Assembly (NCBI GenBank): GCA_000722615.1
Contig: JOKI01000017.1
Span: 1 to 64,000, forward strand
From: Pseudorhizobium pelagicum
GTDB lineage: Bacteria > Pseudomonadota > Alphaproteobacteria > Rhizobiales > Rhizobiaceae
Direction of reading: 5' to 3'
Length of the DNA stretch: 64,000 nt
In this document: one piece after another, positions 8,283 through 17,152 of the stretch
Position numbering within the stretch: position 1 is the stretch's first letter
Layout of the letters: the number at the start of each line of letters is the position of its first letter
Made by a program: the position numbers and the translations under genes
Notes under the pieces: model-generated
What the model was told of the DNA's origin: nothing
Seen by the model: the letters and a program-made list of their open reading frames with translations, nothing else
Database searches by the model: none

Positions 8283-9803
8283 CTATTCGAACCGGAACGC
8301 CAATCGCTTGCCGGTGAGCTTGGCGAGCTGCTGCAGCCGGCCGTCCAGGCGCTCTCCGGCGAAACCGGCGTGCTCATGCGGCACCACGAACTCCAGATCG
8401 AGGTCCGGAGAGGTCGCGGGGCGGAAGGCGAGGCTGTTGATGATCCCCGGCATGGACGCGGAGAAGAGGTAGAGCACCCGCAGGATGCCGCCCAGAAGCT
8501 TGGCGAGCTCCACCAGCCGCGGCGTGGTGATCGAGGCGAAGTTGTTCGATGCACTGTCGTCCTGCAGGCCTTCGAAGCGGTAGTAATTGGCCAGCGCCAG
8601 ATAGGCGCGGCCCGGATGGGTGATGCCGACGAGCGACGAATGGGCGATCAGGTTGAGCGCCTGGGCGCCGCGGTAATCGGGGTGGGCGCGCCAGCTGATG
8701 TCGGCGAGCAGGCAGGCGGCCTGCCGGTATCGGCTTTCCTCCTCGCTCTCGTTGACATCAAAGAGCGGCACCATGCGGCCTGTCCAGGCGGCCAGTTCGC
8801 GGGCATGCTCGGGGGAGCGCGCCCGCAGGATCGCCAGCTGGTCGGCGGCGAGCAGCAGGGGGTCGACCGCCTTCTCCTCGTCCGTCAGCAGCGAATAGAG
8901 ATAGCCCTCGCGCACACCCTGGGCGGAGAAGGTCACATAGGACGGCCTCATCACCTGCAGGACCTCCTGCATGGCGACGGCACCGAACGGCAGAAGGGTG
9001 CGGCGGTTCTTGGAGACGGCCTGCCAGGCAGGATGTTTTGTGTCCTTGCCCTCGATGACCGTGTCCAGGAAGGTCAGCATCTCGTCGAGGCCGAGCTTGT
9101 ATCCCTGCATCATGTGCAGCGGATAGTCGGTCATCTCCATGTGCAGCTTGGCGATGTTGCGCCAGGTGCCGCCGACCGCATAGAAGGTCCGGCCCTCGCC
9201 GTTCTTGAGGAACGTGGCCCGGGCGACATGCTCGTTGGCCAGCGCGCGGGCCTTTTCGAGCGATTGTCCCGAGGTCTCAGACAGGCGCAGGCCGCCGAGC
9301 GGCAGCGTGATGCCGCGACCGATCTTCTCGCCCTGAACGTCGATCAGCTCCAGCGAGCCGCCGCCGAGATCTCCGGCAATGCCGTCCGGTTCATGGAAGC
9401 CGCTGATGACCCCATAGGCGGAATACAGCGCCTCTTCCTCGCCGGTCAGGACCTGCACCCTGCGGCCGATGATCTTTTCGGCGTCGCGAATGAACTTCGA
9501 CCCGTTGGAGGCCTCGCGGGCGGCGGCGGTGGCGAGCACATAGATCTCGCTGGCGCGCGCCTGCGCGGAAAGCGCCCGGAAGCGCTTCAGCGCATTCAGC
9601 GCACGCTCCACGGCCGTCGTCTCCATGCGTCCGGTGGACGCGAGGCCCTTGCCGAGGCCGCAGAGCACCTTCTCGTTGAACAGCATGGCCGGCGCGCGCG
9701 ACAAGCCTTCGTAGATCACGAGACGGACGGAGTTGGAGCCGATATCGACAACGGAGACCGGTGCGATACCGGGCAACCGCCCCTGGGCTTCAGATCGTAC
9801 CAT
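8283..9803 (-). CDS. ppx: exopolyphosphatase (Ppx/GppA family)
   Basis: A 506-residue enzyme that removes terminal phosphate from polyphosphate (or guanosine pentaphosphate). The ASKHA-type ATPase core is clear: phosphate-1 motif VVDIGSNSVRLVIYEG (about residues 18-33), GEEEALYSAYGV and the phosphate-2 motif IAGDLGGGSLELIDV (about 140-155). A helical HD-like C-terminal region follows, as in the long proteobacterial form. It begins 5 bp after the ppk stop and is the last gene of the AI-2E-hdaA-ppk-ppx unit. Pairing with the kinase allows both making and breaking of polyphosphate from one transcript. The start MVRSEAQGRLPG is reasonable but a few residues either way is possible. Confidence 0.95.
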   Translation of the reverse strand: MVRSEAQGRLPGIAPVSVVDIGSNSVRLVIYEGLSRAPAMLFNEKVLCGLGKGLASTGRMETTAVERALNALKRFRALSAQARASEIYVLATAAAREASNGSKFIRDAEKIIGRRVQVLTGEEEALYSAYGVISGFHEPDGIAGDLGGGSLELIDVQGEKIGRGITLPLGGLRLSETSGQSLEKARALANEHVARATFLKNGEGRTFYAVGGTWRNIAKLHMEMTDYPLHMMQGYKLGLDEMLTFLDTVIEGKDTKHPAWQAVSKNRRTLLPFGAVAMQEVLQVMRPSYVTFSAQGVREGYLYSLLTDEEKAVDPLLLAADQLAILRARSPEHARELAAWTGRMVPLFDVNESEEESRYRQAACLLADISWRAHPDYRGAQALNLIAHSSLVGITHPGRAYLALANYYRFEGLQDDSASNNFASITTPRLVELAKLLGGILRVLYLFSASMPGIINSLAFRPATSPDLDLEFVVPHEHAGFAGERLDGRLQQLAKLTGKRLAFRFE

Positions 9804-9808
9804 ACTGC

Positions 9809-11995
9809 CTATTTCTTGCGCCCTGACATGACGCCAGCAATGAGTTTCGGCGCACTCGATTTCAGAGCTTCGCCGCGGCCCGAAAGGCTCGGATTGGTCA
9901 TGAAATACTGTTGCGTGTTGAATGGTTCCTCGCCAGGGCGCACTTCGATGCGCCGTGACGTGCCGTCGGGCAATATCTCGTAGCTCTGCTGATTGTCAAT
10001 CAGGTTGCCGAGCATGATCTGCGACAGCAGCTGCTCATGCACAGTCGGGTTGAGAAGCGGCACCAGGGTCTCCACCCGGCGATCGAGGTTGCGCGGCATC
10101 ATGTCGGCGGAGCCGATGTAGACCAGCGCGTGTTCGGACGGCAGGCCGTGGCCATTGCCGAAGCAGAAGATGCGGCTGTGCTCCAGGAAGCGGCCGACGA
10201 TGGACTTGACGCGGATGTTGTCGGAAAGGCCCGGGACCTGCGGGCGCAGGCAGCAGATGCCCCGGATGACCAGATCGACGTCGACGCCGGCGCGGCTGGC
10301 GCGATAGAGCGAATCGATGATCTCCGGATCGACCAGCGAATTCATCTTCATCCAGATCGCCGCAGGACGCCCTTCCTTCGCATGCACGATCTCCTCCTCG
10401 ATATGGCGGAGGATGCGCGGACGCAGGGTATAGGGCGAGACGGCAAGCTTCATGCTGTCTTCCGGCTCGCCATAGCCGGTGATGAAATTGAAGACATTCG
10501 CCATGTCGTGGGCGATCTTCGGATTGCAGGTGAAGAAGGACACGTCGGTGTAGATCTTGGCGGTGATCGGATGGTAGTTGCCGGTGCCGAGGTGGCAGTA
10601 GGTCCTCAGCTTGCCTTCCTCGCGGCGCACCACCATGGACATCTTGGCATGCGTCTTCAGCTCAATGAAGCCGAAGACCACCTGGACGCCGGCCCGCTCC
10701 AGATCGCGCGCCCAGCGGATGTTGGCCTCCTCGTCGAAACGGGCCTTCAGCTCCACCAGGGCGGTTACCGACTTGCCCAGTTCCGCGGCATCGATCAGCG
10801 CCCGGACGATCGGACTGTCGTTCGACGTGCGGTAGAGCGTCTGCTTGATCGCCAGAACTTCCGGATCGCGCGCCGCCTGGAGCAGGAACTGCACCACCAC
10901 GTCAAAGCTCTCATAGGGATGATGGACCACCATGTCCTTTTCGCGGATCGCCGCGAAGCAGTCGCCGGCGTGTTCCCGGACCCGTTCGGGAAATCGGGCA
11001 TTGTACGGCTCGAAGCGCAAATCCTCGCGCGGCGCCTTCGTGATTTCCGAGAGGGTGTTGAGGGCCAGCAGGCCCGGCAGAACCGCGACGCGGTTGTCCG
11101 GCACGCCAAGCTCCTGCACCACGAACTGCCGCAGCTCCGGGGGCATCTCGCTGTCGGTCTCGATGCGGATGACCTTGCCGCGGCGCCGCCGCTTCAGGGC
11201 GGTCTCGAAGAAGCGGACCAGATCTTCCGCCTCTTCCTCGACCTCGATATCACTGTCGCGGATCAGCCGGAACGTGCCGGCACCGGTGACCTGGTAGCCC
11301 GGGAACAGGCGCTGGGTGAACATGCCGACCACGTCTTCGAGCGTGATGTAGCGGATCGTGACGCCTTCATCGGGCAGACGAATGAAGCGATCGAGTGTCG
11401 GCGGCAGGCGCAGGAGACCGGTCATCGGCTCGCGCCCATGAAGGCTCTGCAGTTGCAAGACGATCGAGAAGCCGAGGTTCGGGATGAAGGGGAACGGGTG
11501 GGCCGGATCGATGGCGAGCGGCGTCAGGATCGGGAAAAGATCGTCGTCGAAGGAATTGGCAAGCCATGTGCGGTCTTCGGCAGACAGCGCCGCCGGCCTG
11601 ACGATGAGGATGTCCTCCTGCGCCAGATACTGCTGCAGAACCGCAAGCGATGCCTGCTGCTCCATCTGCAGGTTGTCGATTTCCTGAAGGATGCTGTCGA
11701 GCTGCTCGGCCGGCGTCTTGCCGTCGGGACTGCGGACGGCGATGCCCTGGCGCACCTGGCCCTCGAGGCCGGCAACCCGGACCATGAAGAATTCATCGAG
11801 GTTGGCGGCAGAGATCGACAGGAAGCGGACCCGCTCCAACAAGGGATGGGCCGTGTTGAGCGTCTCCTCGAGCACGCGCCGGTTGAACTGGAGCCAGGAG
11901 AACTCGCGGTTGATGAAACGGTCCGGGCTCGACATCATCTCGTCGAAGGCCGCCGCTTCCGTGTCCTCGCTGTTGGTACCCGTCGTCAAATCCAT
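9809..11995 (-). CDS. ppk: polyphosphate kinase 1
   Basis: A 728-residue PPK1 that reversibly polymerises the gamma phosphate of ATP into polyphosphate. It begins with the usual [19 protein letters not shown] segment (about residues 26-44). The catalytic C-terminal half has [16 protein letters not shown], whose histidine is the expected phosphorylated residue, followed by [19 protein letters not shown] with the second conserved histidine. [16 protein letters not shown] near the end is the last PPK1 signature. It follows hdaA by 59 bp and is followed by ppx after 5 bp. A short hydrophilic C-terminal tail ends in GRKK. Confidence 0.98.
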   Translation of the reverse strand: MDLTTGTNSEDTEAAAFDEMMSSPDRFINREFSWLQFNRRVLEETLNTAHPLLERVRFLSISAANLDEFFMVRVAGLEGQVRQGIAVRSPDGKTPAEQLDSILQEIDNLQMEQQASLAVLQQYLAQEDILIVRPAALSAEDRTWLANSFDDDLFPILTPLAIDPAHPFPFIPNLGFSIVLQLQSLHGREPMTGLLRLPPTLDRFIRLPDEGVTIRYITLEDVVGMFTQRLFPGYQVTGAGTFRLIRDSDIEVEEEAEDLVRFFETALKRRRRGKVIRIETDSEMPPELRQFVVQELGVPDNRVAVLPGLLALNTLSEITKAPREDLRFEPYNARFPERVREHAGDCFAAIREKDMVVHHPYESFDVVVQFLLQAARDPEVLAIKQTLYRTSNDSPIVRALIDAAELGKSVTALVELKARFDEEANIRWARDLERAGVQVVFGFIELKTHAKMSMVVRREEGKLRTYCHLGTGNYHPITAKIYTDVSFFTCNPKIAHDMANVFNFITGYGEPEDSMKLAVSPYTLRPRILRHIEEEIVHAKEGRPAAIWMKMNSLVDPEIIDSLYRASRAGVDVDLVIRGICCLRPQVPGLSDNIRVKSIVGRFLEHSRIFCFGNGHGLPSEHALVYIGSADMMPRNLDRRVETLVPLLNPTVHEQLLSQIMLGNLIDNQQSYEILPDGTSRRIEVRPGEEPFNTQQYFMTNPSLSGRGEALKSSAPKLIAGVMSGRKK

Positions 11996-12054
11996 CGCTC
12001 AACCCCCATTCACTTGCCCGCAAGTATTACAGTTTGGCGACCGAACTATGACAG

Positions 12055-12762
12055 TCAACCACCCTCGTCCGGATTCCCGACCTCGTTCAGGACCTCCGCA
12101 GCAAGCTGGCGGGTAATCCTGGTGCCCCGCGCCAGCGCCAGACGGTCGAGACGCTCGACGACGGTCTGGGCTGCGGCGAGCGAGCGCTCCATACGATGGA
12201 CGATATAGCCGACAAGCTTGTCATCTATGTAAAGCTGTCGATCGGCAAACAGCTTGACGATCACCTGCGCCAGCAGTTCCTCGTCCGGCTCGCCGATTTC
12301 CACCACCGTCGCCGCCTTGAGGCGCGAGCGGAGGTCGGGCAGCGTCACCGGCCAGGACATCGGCCAGAGGCGGGCGGTGATCAGCAGGCTGTGGCCGTTT
12401 TCCCGCACGCTGTTGATGACGTGGAAGAGTTCCGCGTCGTCGAAGCCGCGGCGATCGGCATCCTCGAACAGCACCGGGCCTTCGGCGGCCAGGACAGCGG
12501 CACCGGAGCCGGCCTTGGGATGGATGCTCGCCGCGCCGCTGCGCTCGCGCCAGATCGCCGCCAGATGCGACTTGCCCGAGCCGACGGGGCCGGCGAGGAT
12601 CACGACCGGAGACGGCCAGTGTGGCCACTGGTCGACGATCGACACGGCTGCGCCCAGGCGCGCCGACACGAGCAGATCGTCGCGACCGGTGGCTGCGTCA
12701 TAGGGGAATGCAAGCGGCAACTGTTCCTGGCGCCGCCGGTCCTGATCGGGGATGTCTTTCAT
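12055..12762 (-). CDS. hdaA: HdaA, DnaA-related inhibitor of replication initiation
   Basis: A 235-residue AAA+ protein resembling DnaA domain III without the DNA-binding domain IV. QLPLAF at residues 14-19 is a beta-clamp binding motif, as in Hda. Walker A is GPVGSGKSH (58-66) and Walker B is VLFEDADRR. The family works with the DNA-loaded clamp to trigger ATP hydrolysis by DnaA and so prevents re-initiation. The start ATG overlaps the stop of the upstream AI-2E gene by 4 bp (12759-12762), which fixes the start and implies translational coupling. A longer frame upstream would overlap that gene further and is rejected. The symbol follows Caulobacter usage. Confidence 0.9.
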   Translation of the reverse strand: MKDIPDQDRRRQEQLPLAFPYDAATGRDDLLVSARLGAAVSIVDQWPHWPSPVVILAGPVGSGKSHLAAIWRERSGAASIHPKAGSGAAVLAAEGPVLFEDADRRGFDDAELFHVINSVRENGHSLLITARLWPMSWPVTLPDLRSRLKAATVVEIGEPDEELLAQVIVKLFADRQLYIDDKLVGYIVHRMERSLAAAQTVVERLDRLALARGTRITRQLAAEVLNEVGNPDEGG

Positions 12763-13901
12763 TCGCCGTCCTGAGACTGCTCCAGTGCCGGAGGCGGCAT
12801 ATCCTGCCACGGCAACGGAGTGGCAGCCTGGCCATAGTAGAGATCGCTCTGAAGATAGCGCGACAGGGCAAAGCGGACAAGCACGCCGACGACGGCGGCT
12901 GCCGGCACCGCAATCAGCAGACCGACGAAGCCGAACATGGCGCCGAAGGCAAACAGCGCGAACATCAGCCAGACCGGGTGCAGCCCGATGCGCGAACCCA
13001 TCAGCTTCGGCTGCAAGATGTTGCCCTCGATGAACTGACCGGCAAAGAAGACCGCGGCGGTGGCGATGATCCAGGTGTAGTCCGGCCAGAACTGCACGAG
13101 TGCGACACCAACCGAGAGGATCAACCCGATGAAGGAGCCGATATAGGGGATGAAGCTGATCATGCCGGCGACGAAGCCGATGAGCAGGCCGAAGTTCAGC
13201 CCGATGAGCGACAGTCCGAGTGCATAGAAGATCCCGAGGATGAGGCAGATCGACCCCTGCCCGCGCACGAAGCCCGCAATCACCGCGTCCATTTCACGGG
13301 CGAGCCGGCGGACGGTGACCGTCTGGTCGCGGGGGATCCAGCTGTCGACCTTCGCAACCATCTTGTCCCAGTCGAGCAGGATGTAGAAGGCGACGACCGG
13401 CGTCACCACCAGAAGCGAGACGACGTCGAGGAGCGTCTTGCCGGATGCCCAGATCTGCTTGATGAGACCGCCGATGAAGCCGGCGCCCTCCGACATGACG
13501 TCGGAGAAGTTCTGCTTGACGGTTTCGATCTGCGCGCTCAGCCAGTCCGGAAGGAAGGCGTCCGGGCTTGCGACCAGCGCCTGCAACTGGGTGACGTAGC
13601 CGGGAAGCGCCAGGGCGAACTGGTTCAACTGGCCGACGATGATCGGGATGACGATCACCAGCGAGAGCGCGAAGATGAGCACGAAGCAGACGAGGATCAC
13701 CACCGTCGCCATCATGCGGCTCAGGCCGCGACGCTCCAGCCAGTCGGCGATCGGATCGAGGAAGTAGGCAAGCGCCATGCCGGCCACGAAGGGAAGAAGG
13801 ATCGACCGGAAGGCCCACAGAAAGATGATGAAGACCACCAGCGCGGCGAACCAGAACAGGAGATGGCGCCGAAGGCTGGCGCCGCTGATGTGATATGGCA
13901 T
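12759..13901 (-). CDS. AI-2E family transporter (PerM-like membrane protein)
   Basis: A 380-residue polytopic protein of the PerM/TqsA family with about seven or eight membrane segments. The start MPYHISGASLRRHLLFW precedes the first helix. Further features are MALAYFLDPIADWLERR after helix 2, a periplasmic or soluble insert near residues 140-200, and the C-terminal block FIPYIGSFIGLILSVGVAL with GNILQPKLMGSRIGLHPVW, the best family signature. Members export small molecules, but few substrates are proven. The frame stays open far upstream, but that part is antisense to purM and is not homologous. It is the first gene of the operon with hdaA, ppk and ppx. Confidence 0.93.
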   Translation of the reverse strand: MPYHISGASLRRHLLFWFAALVVFIIFLWAFRSILLPFVAGMALAYFLDPIADWLERRGLSRMMATVVILVCFVLIFALSLVIVIPIIVGQLNQFALALPGYVTQLQALVASPDAFLPDWLSAQIETVKQNFSDVMSEGAGFIGGLIKQIWASGKTLLDVVSLLVVTPVVAFYILLDWDKMVAKVDSWIPRDQTVTVRRLAREMDAVIAGFVRGQGSICLILGIFYALGLSLIGLNFGLLIGFVAGMISFIPYIGSFIGLILSVGVALVQFWPDYTWIIATAAVFFAGQFIEGNILQPKLMGSRIGLHPVWLMFALFAFGAMFGFVGLLIAVPAAAVVGVLVRFALSRYLQSDLYYGQAATPLPWQDMPPPALEQSQDGE

Positions 13902-13981
13902 CCCTGCATTTCCCGATGATGGCCAAGCCTGCGACACCGATAGGCTGGCAGCGTGGCGAAGGTCAAGTGCGGGCGCCTTGT

Positions 13982-14016
13982 GCCTGTGCATGACCGCAGC
14001 CGCCTGTGCGTGACCG
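13982..14016 (+). promoter_or_regulatory. tandem purM-upstream repeats (candidate purine-regulator sites)
   Basis: GCCTGTGCATGACCG (13982-13996) and GCCTGTGCGTGACCG (14002-14016) are 14/15 identical with a 20-bp period, about two helical turns. Their core, read on the minus strand as CGGTCAYGCA, recurs exactly in the purF promoter region at 62917-62926. They lie about 80-115 bp before purM and downstream of the divergent AI-2E start. Confidence 0.6.
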
Positions 14017-14096
14017 GGCAAAGCCGTGGCCGAGCGCTTGCATAAAGCGGCGTCCCGTGCAATGGCGCGTGACACCAGAGCGAGCGGAGACAGGCG

Positions 14097-15170
14097 ATGA
14101 GCGAGACGGGCAAGAATGGCCTCACCTATAGCGATGCCGGCGTCGACATCGATGCGGGCAACCTGATGGTCGAGAAGATCAAGCCTGCCGTCCGCTCGAC
14201 GCGCCGTCCCGGCGCCGACGGCGAGATCGGCGGCTTCGGCGGCCTGTTCGACCTGCGCGCCGCGGGCTTCACGGATCCGGTGCTGGTGGCCGCCAATGAC
14301 GGCGTCGGCACCAAGCTCAAGATCGCCATCGACGCCGACCGGCACGATACCGTCGGCATCGACCTCGTGGCCATGTGCGTCAACGACCTCGTGGTCCAGG
14401 GCGCCGAGCCGCTGTTCTTCCTCGACTATTTTGCGACCGGGAAGCTCGACCCCGACCAGGGTGCTGCCATCGTCCAGGGCATTGCTGCGGGCTGCCGCCA
14501 GGCCGGCTGTGCGCTGATCGGTGGCGAGACCGCCGAGATGCCGGGCATGTATGCCGGCGGTGACTACGATCTCGCCGGGTTTGCCGTCGGAGCCGCCGAA
14601 CGCGGCCAGCTCCTGCCCGTCGGCGATATTGCCGAGGGCGACCTTATCCTCGGCCTCATCTCCTCGGGCGTGCATTCCAACGGCTATTCGCTGGTGCGCA
14701 AGATCGTCGCCGTCTCCCGCCTGCAGTGGGACGATGCAGCGCCATTTGCAGAGGGCAAGACGCTGGGCGAGGCCCTGCTGACGCCGACGCGCATCTATGT
14801 GAAGCCGCTCCTGAAGGCGATCCGGGACACCGGCGCCGTCAAGGCGCTGGCCCACATCACCGGCGGTGGTTTTCCGGAAAACATCCCGCGGGTACTGCCT
14901 GAGAACCTCGCGGCCGAGATCGATCTCGACTCCATCCCCGTGCCGCCGGTCTTCTCCTGGCTGGCAAAGACAGGGGGTGTGGAAGCCAAGGAAATGCTGC
15001 GCACCTTCAACTGCGGCATCGGCATGATCGCGGTCGTCGCCCCGGAGAATGTCCAGGCGGTGACCGACGTCCTGACGGCCGAGGACGAAGTGGTGGTCCC
15101 GCTCGGCCGCATGGTCGCCCGTCCCGAGGGCGGCGCCGGTACGATCTATCAGGGTACGCTCGCCCTATGA
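14097..15170 (+). CDS. purM: phosphoribosylformylglycinamidine cyclo-ligase (AIR synthetase)
   Basis: A 357-residue enzyme of step five of de novo purine synthesis, which closes the imidazole ring of AIR using ATP. The N-terminus has [15 protein letters not shown] (about residues 8-22), the nucleotide-binding loop region [12 protein letters not shown] and the conserved [15 protein letters not shown] block (about 138-152). [16 protein letters not shown] is the family C-terminal signature. GGAG lies upstream of the ATG at a normal distance. Its stop overlaps the purN start (ATGA, 15167-15170). The tandem repeats about 90 bp upstream are the best candidate for regulation. Confidence 0.98.
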   Translation: MSETGKNGLTYSDAGVDIDAGNLMVEKIKPAVRSTRRPGADGEIGGFGGLFDLRAAGFTDPVLVAANDGVGTKLKIAIDADRHDTVGIDLVAMCVNDLVVQGAEPLFFLDYFATGKLDPDQGAAIVQGIAAGCRQAGCALIGGETAEMPGMYAGGDYDLAGFAVGAAERGQLLPVGDIAEGDLILGLISSGVHSNGYSLVRKIVAVSRLQWDDAAPFAEGKTLGEALLTPTRIYVKPLLKAIRDTGAVKALAHITGGGFPENIPRVLPENLAAEIDLDSIPVPPVFSWLAKTGGVEAKEMLRTFNCGIGMIAVVAPENVQAVTDVLTAEDEVVVPLGRMVARPEGGAGTIYQGTLAL

Positions 15171-15847
15171 CAGCCACGCCGGCCAAGGGGAACGCCAAGC
15201 GCGTCGTCGTCTTCATCTCGGGCGGCGGCTCCAACATGCTGGCGCTGGCGGATGCCTGCGCCGCGCCGGATTCCCCCGCCGAGATCGTCGCGGTGATCTC
15301 CGACAAGGCTGAGGCCGCCGGGCTGGCGAAAGCAAAAGCCCGCGGCATTCCGACCTTCGCCTTCGAACGGAAAAACTATGACGGCAAGGCGGAGCACGAG
15401 GCCGCAATCCTTGCCGCGCTCGACGAACTGCAGCCGGACATCCTCTGCCTTGCAGGCTACATGCGGCTGATCTCGGGCGCCTTCATCGGCCGCTACGACG
15501 GCCGCATCCTCAATATCCACCCTTCCCTGCTGCCTCTGTTTGCCGGCCTGCATACACACCAGCGCGCCATCGACGCCGGGATGAAGATAGCCGGATGCAC
15601 CGTGCACTTCGTGACCGAGGGCATGGATGAAGGACCGATCATCGCGCAGGCGGCCGTTCCCGTGCTCGGCACCGATACCGCCGAGAAGCTGGCCGCGCGC
15701 CTGCTCGGCGTCGAGCACAAGCTTTATCCGCTGGCGCTGAAGCTCGTGGCCGAGGGGATGGTTCGGATGGAAGGCGGCAGGGCGATCCTCTCGCCGGTTG
15801 CGCAGACAAGCCTCGCCGACCAGCAGATCCTCTGCGCCGGCCTCTGA
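15167..15847 (+). CDS. purN: phosphoribosylglycinamide formyltransferase
   Basis: A 226-residue GAR transformylase that moves the formyl group from 10-formyl-tetrahydrofolate to glycinamide ribonucleotide in purine synthesis. The N-terminal phosphate-binding loop is [17 protein letters not shown]. The catalytic set is visible: the Asn-His pair in [14 protein letters not shown] (about residues 108-121) and the aspartate of [15 protein letters not shown]. The start codon overlaps the purM stop by 4 bp. It is slightly longer than the E. coli protein, with extra residues at both ends. The next transcription unit is the toxin-antitoxin locus with its own promoter. Confidence 0.98.
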   Translation: MTATPAKGNAKRVVVFISGGGSNMLALADACAAPDSPAEIVAVISDKAEAAGLAKAKARGIPTFAFERKNYDGKAEHEAAILAALDELQPDILCLAGYMRLISGAFIGRYDGRILNIHPSLLPLFAGLHTHQRAIDAGMKIAGCTVHFVTEGMDEGPIIAQAAVPVLGTDTAEKLAARLLGVEHKLYPLALKLVAEGMVRMEGGRAILSPVAQTSLADQQILCAGL

Positions 15848-15856
15848 CCGGATCGA

Positions 15857-15885
15857 TTGCTTCGGGGCTCCGCTAAAGCTATCCT
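15857..15885 (+). promoter_or_regulatory. predicted sigma-70 promoter for the Phd/PIN locus
   Basis: TTGCTT (15857-15862) and TATCCT (15880-15885) are separated by 17 bp, 25 bp before the antitoxin ATG. This is a good housekeeping-type promoter placed in the short gap after purN. Confidence 0.5.
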
Positions 15886-15909
15886 GCTGCTCCCAGGTGG
15901 AGCCGAGCG

Positions 15910-16143
15910 ATGACACTCAAGGTCGATGTCGGCGATGCCGATCTCACTGAACTGCTGGCGAAGGTGGAAGCGGGAGAGGATGTGGTCCTGCTTCGCGACC
16001 AGATGCCGATTGCCATAATTTCCGGCATGAAGTCTTTCGCCAACAGGGCGGAACTGATCGAGACCATCATTCGCGAACGTGCCGGCCGAAAGCCCGTGAC
16101 CCAAGAAGAGATCGCGGAATGGAAGCAGATCGGGCGCCGATAG
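15910..16143 (+). CDS. Phd/YefM-type antitoxin (prevent-host-death family)
   Basis: A 77-residue acidic and basic mixed protein starting MTLKVDVGDADLTELL. The pattern LLAKVEAGEDVVLLRDQMPIAII fits the Phd/YefM DNA-binding fold, and the C-terminal part (VTQEEIAEWKQIGRR) would wrap the toxin. GGAGCCGAGCG precedes the ATG. The downstream PIN-type toxin frame overlaps its last codons but is frameshifted, so this antitoxin may have no active partner at this locus. It was probably acquired with the toxin between purN and nudK. Confidence 0.8.
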   Translation: MTLKVDVGDADLTELLAKVEAGEDVVLLRDQMPIAIISGMKSFANRAELIETIIRERAGRKPVTQEEIAEWKQIGRR

Positions 16144-16554
16144 CGGCAATCGCCGTCGATGCCTCGATTGCGGTCGTCTGGTTCTGGCCGGATGAGGTCA
16201 GCCCCTATCGCCGATGAAGTGCTGAGGCGGCTGAACCATGGCATTGCCGTGGTGCCGGATCTCTTCTGGCACGAGATGCGCAACGTCCTGATGATTTCCT
16301 ATCGCCGCCAGAGGCTGTCGCTGGAAGAGGTCTGGCGCTCCATGCACCGCCTGGAGCAGCTTCGCATCACCACGTCTCCGGTTGCGAACAATACCCTCAT
16401 CTTGACGCTTGCCGAGCGCCACGCCCTGACGGCCTATGACGCGGCCTATCTGGCGCTGGCGGTGGAGCAGAACTTGCCGCTGGCGACGCTTGACCGGAAG
16501 CTTTCGGAGGCAGCCAGGCGCGAGCACGTGCCGCTGTTCGCGCAGGCGCCCTGA
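16119..16554 (+). pseudogene. VapC-type PIN-domain toxin, frameshifted
   Basis: The PIN domain is split between two frames. From the ATG at 16119 one frame reads through AVDASIAVVWFWPDEVSPY and stops at 16215-16217. The rest continues in the +1 frame from about 16210 (ADEVLRRLNHG onward) to 16554. The four acidic positions expected of a VapC nuclease are all present across the two parts: Asp in AVDAS, Glu in WHEMRN, and Asp in TAYDAAYLALA and TLDRKL. One inserted base near 16206-16212 would explain it. Frame-restart products from internal codons would lack the first catalytic Asp. It could be a true pseudogene, a sequencing error or rarely a frameshift-controlled toxin. Confidence 0.75.
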
Positions 16555-16555
16555 T

Positions 16556-17152
16556 TTATGCCGACAGCGTTGCGCGGTTCAGAGCGGCCCATTGCAGCAG
16601 CATGATCGTCTTGCCGTCGCAGATCTCGCCGGTGCCAATCATGGCAAGCGCCTCGTCGAGCGGGATTTCCAGGACCTCGATGTCCTCGTGCTCCTCGTCG
16701 AGACCGCCGCCGTCATTGACCTTGTGGGTGATGTCGACGGGCGCATAGAAGAAATGCACCCGCTCGGTGACGGCGCCGGGGGACATGAAGCATTCGAAGA
16801 GAAAGCGGACGTGGCGGACCTCGTAGCCGGTTTCCTCGACCGCCTCGCGGCGGATCGCCTCCTCCGGGTGGTCGCCGTCCAGGAGGCCGGCCGGCGTCTC
16901 GATCAGCCAGCCGGAATGGCCGTTGACATAGGCCGGCATGCGGAACTGCCTGACGAGAATGACCACCTGCCGCTTCGGATCGAAGAGCAGGATGGTGGCG
17001 CCATTGCCGCGATCATAGACCTCACGCTCCAGCCGGTTCGTCTGGCCGCCGGAGCCGGTGTAGTCGAAGGTGAGTTTGCGCAGGTGGTACCAGTTGTCGG
17101 AAAGCGTCTTGTCTTCGACGATCTCGACCGTGGCATTTTCGAGTTTCGTCAT
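16556..17152 (-). CDS. nudK: NudK-type Nudix hydrolase (GDP-mannose pyrophosphatase)
   Basis: A 198-residue Nudix enzyme. The Nudix helix reads AGLLDGDHPEEAIRREAVEE then TGYEV (about residues 86-110). The downstream motifs FECFMSPGAVTERVHFF and HEDIEVLEIPLDEAL, followed by GEICDGKTIMLLQW, closely resemble E. coli NudK as I remember it, which hydrolyses GDP-mannose and other nucleotide sugars. An ADP-ribose pyrophosphatase activity is the alternative. The start overlaps the stop of the molybdopterin oxidoreductase by 4 bp (17149-17152), so the two are translationally coupled. Its stop lies one base from the end of the convergent toxin remnant. Confidence 0.88.
   Translation of the reverse strand: MTKLENATVEIVEDKTLSDNWYHLRKLTFDYTGSGGQTNRLEREVYDRGNGATILLFDPKRQVVILVRQFRMPAYVNGHSGWLIETPAGLLDGDHPEEAIRREAVEETGYEVRHVRFLFECFMSPGAVTERVHFFYAPVDITHKVNDGGGLDEEHEDIEVLEIPLDEALAMIGTGEICDGKTIMLLQWAALNRATLSA

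Noticed and set aside
10037..12208. A 723-residue open frame antisense to ppk
   Set aside because: Biased Arg/Asp/Gln-rich text without motifs; ppk is unmistakable on the other strand.
12759..14855. A much longer form of the AI-2E protein starting at 14855
   Set aside because: The extra 318 residues are antisense to purM and not family-like; the helix-1 start at 13901 is natural.
16159..16554. Reading the 16159-16554 frame as a complete short toxin
   Set aside because: It would lack the first catalytic aspartate and strand of the PIN domain, which is found in the other frame just upstream; a frameshifted gene explains both.
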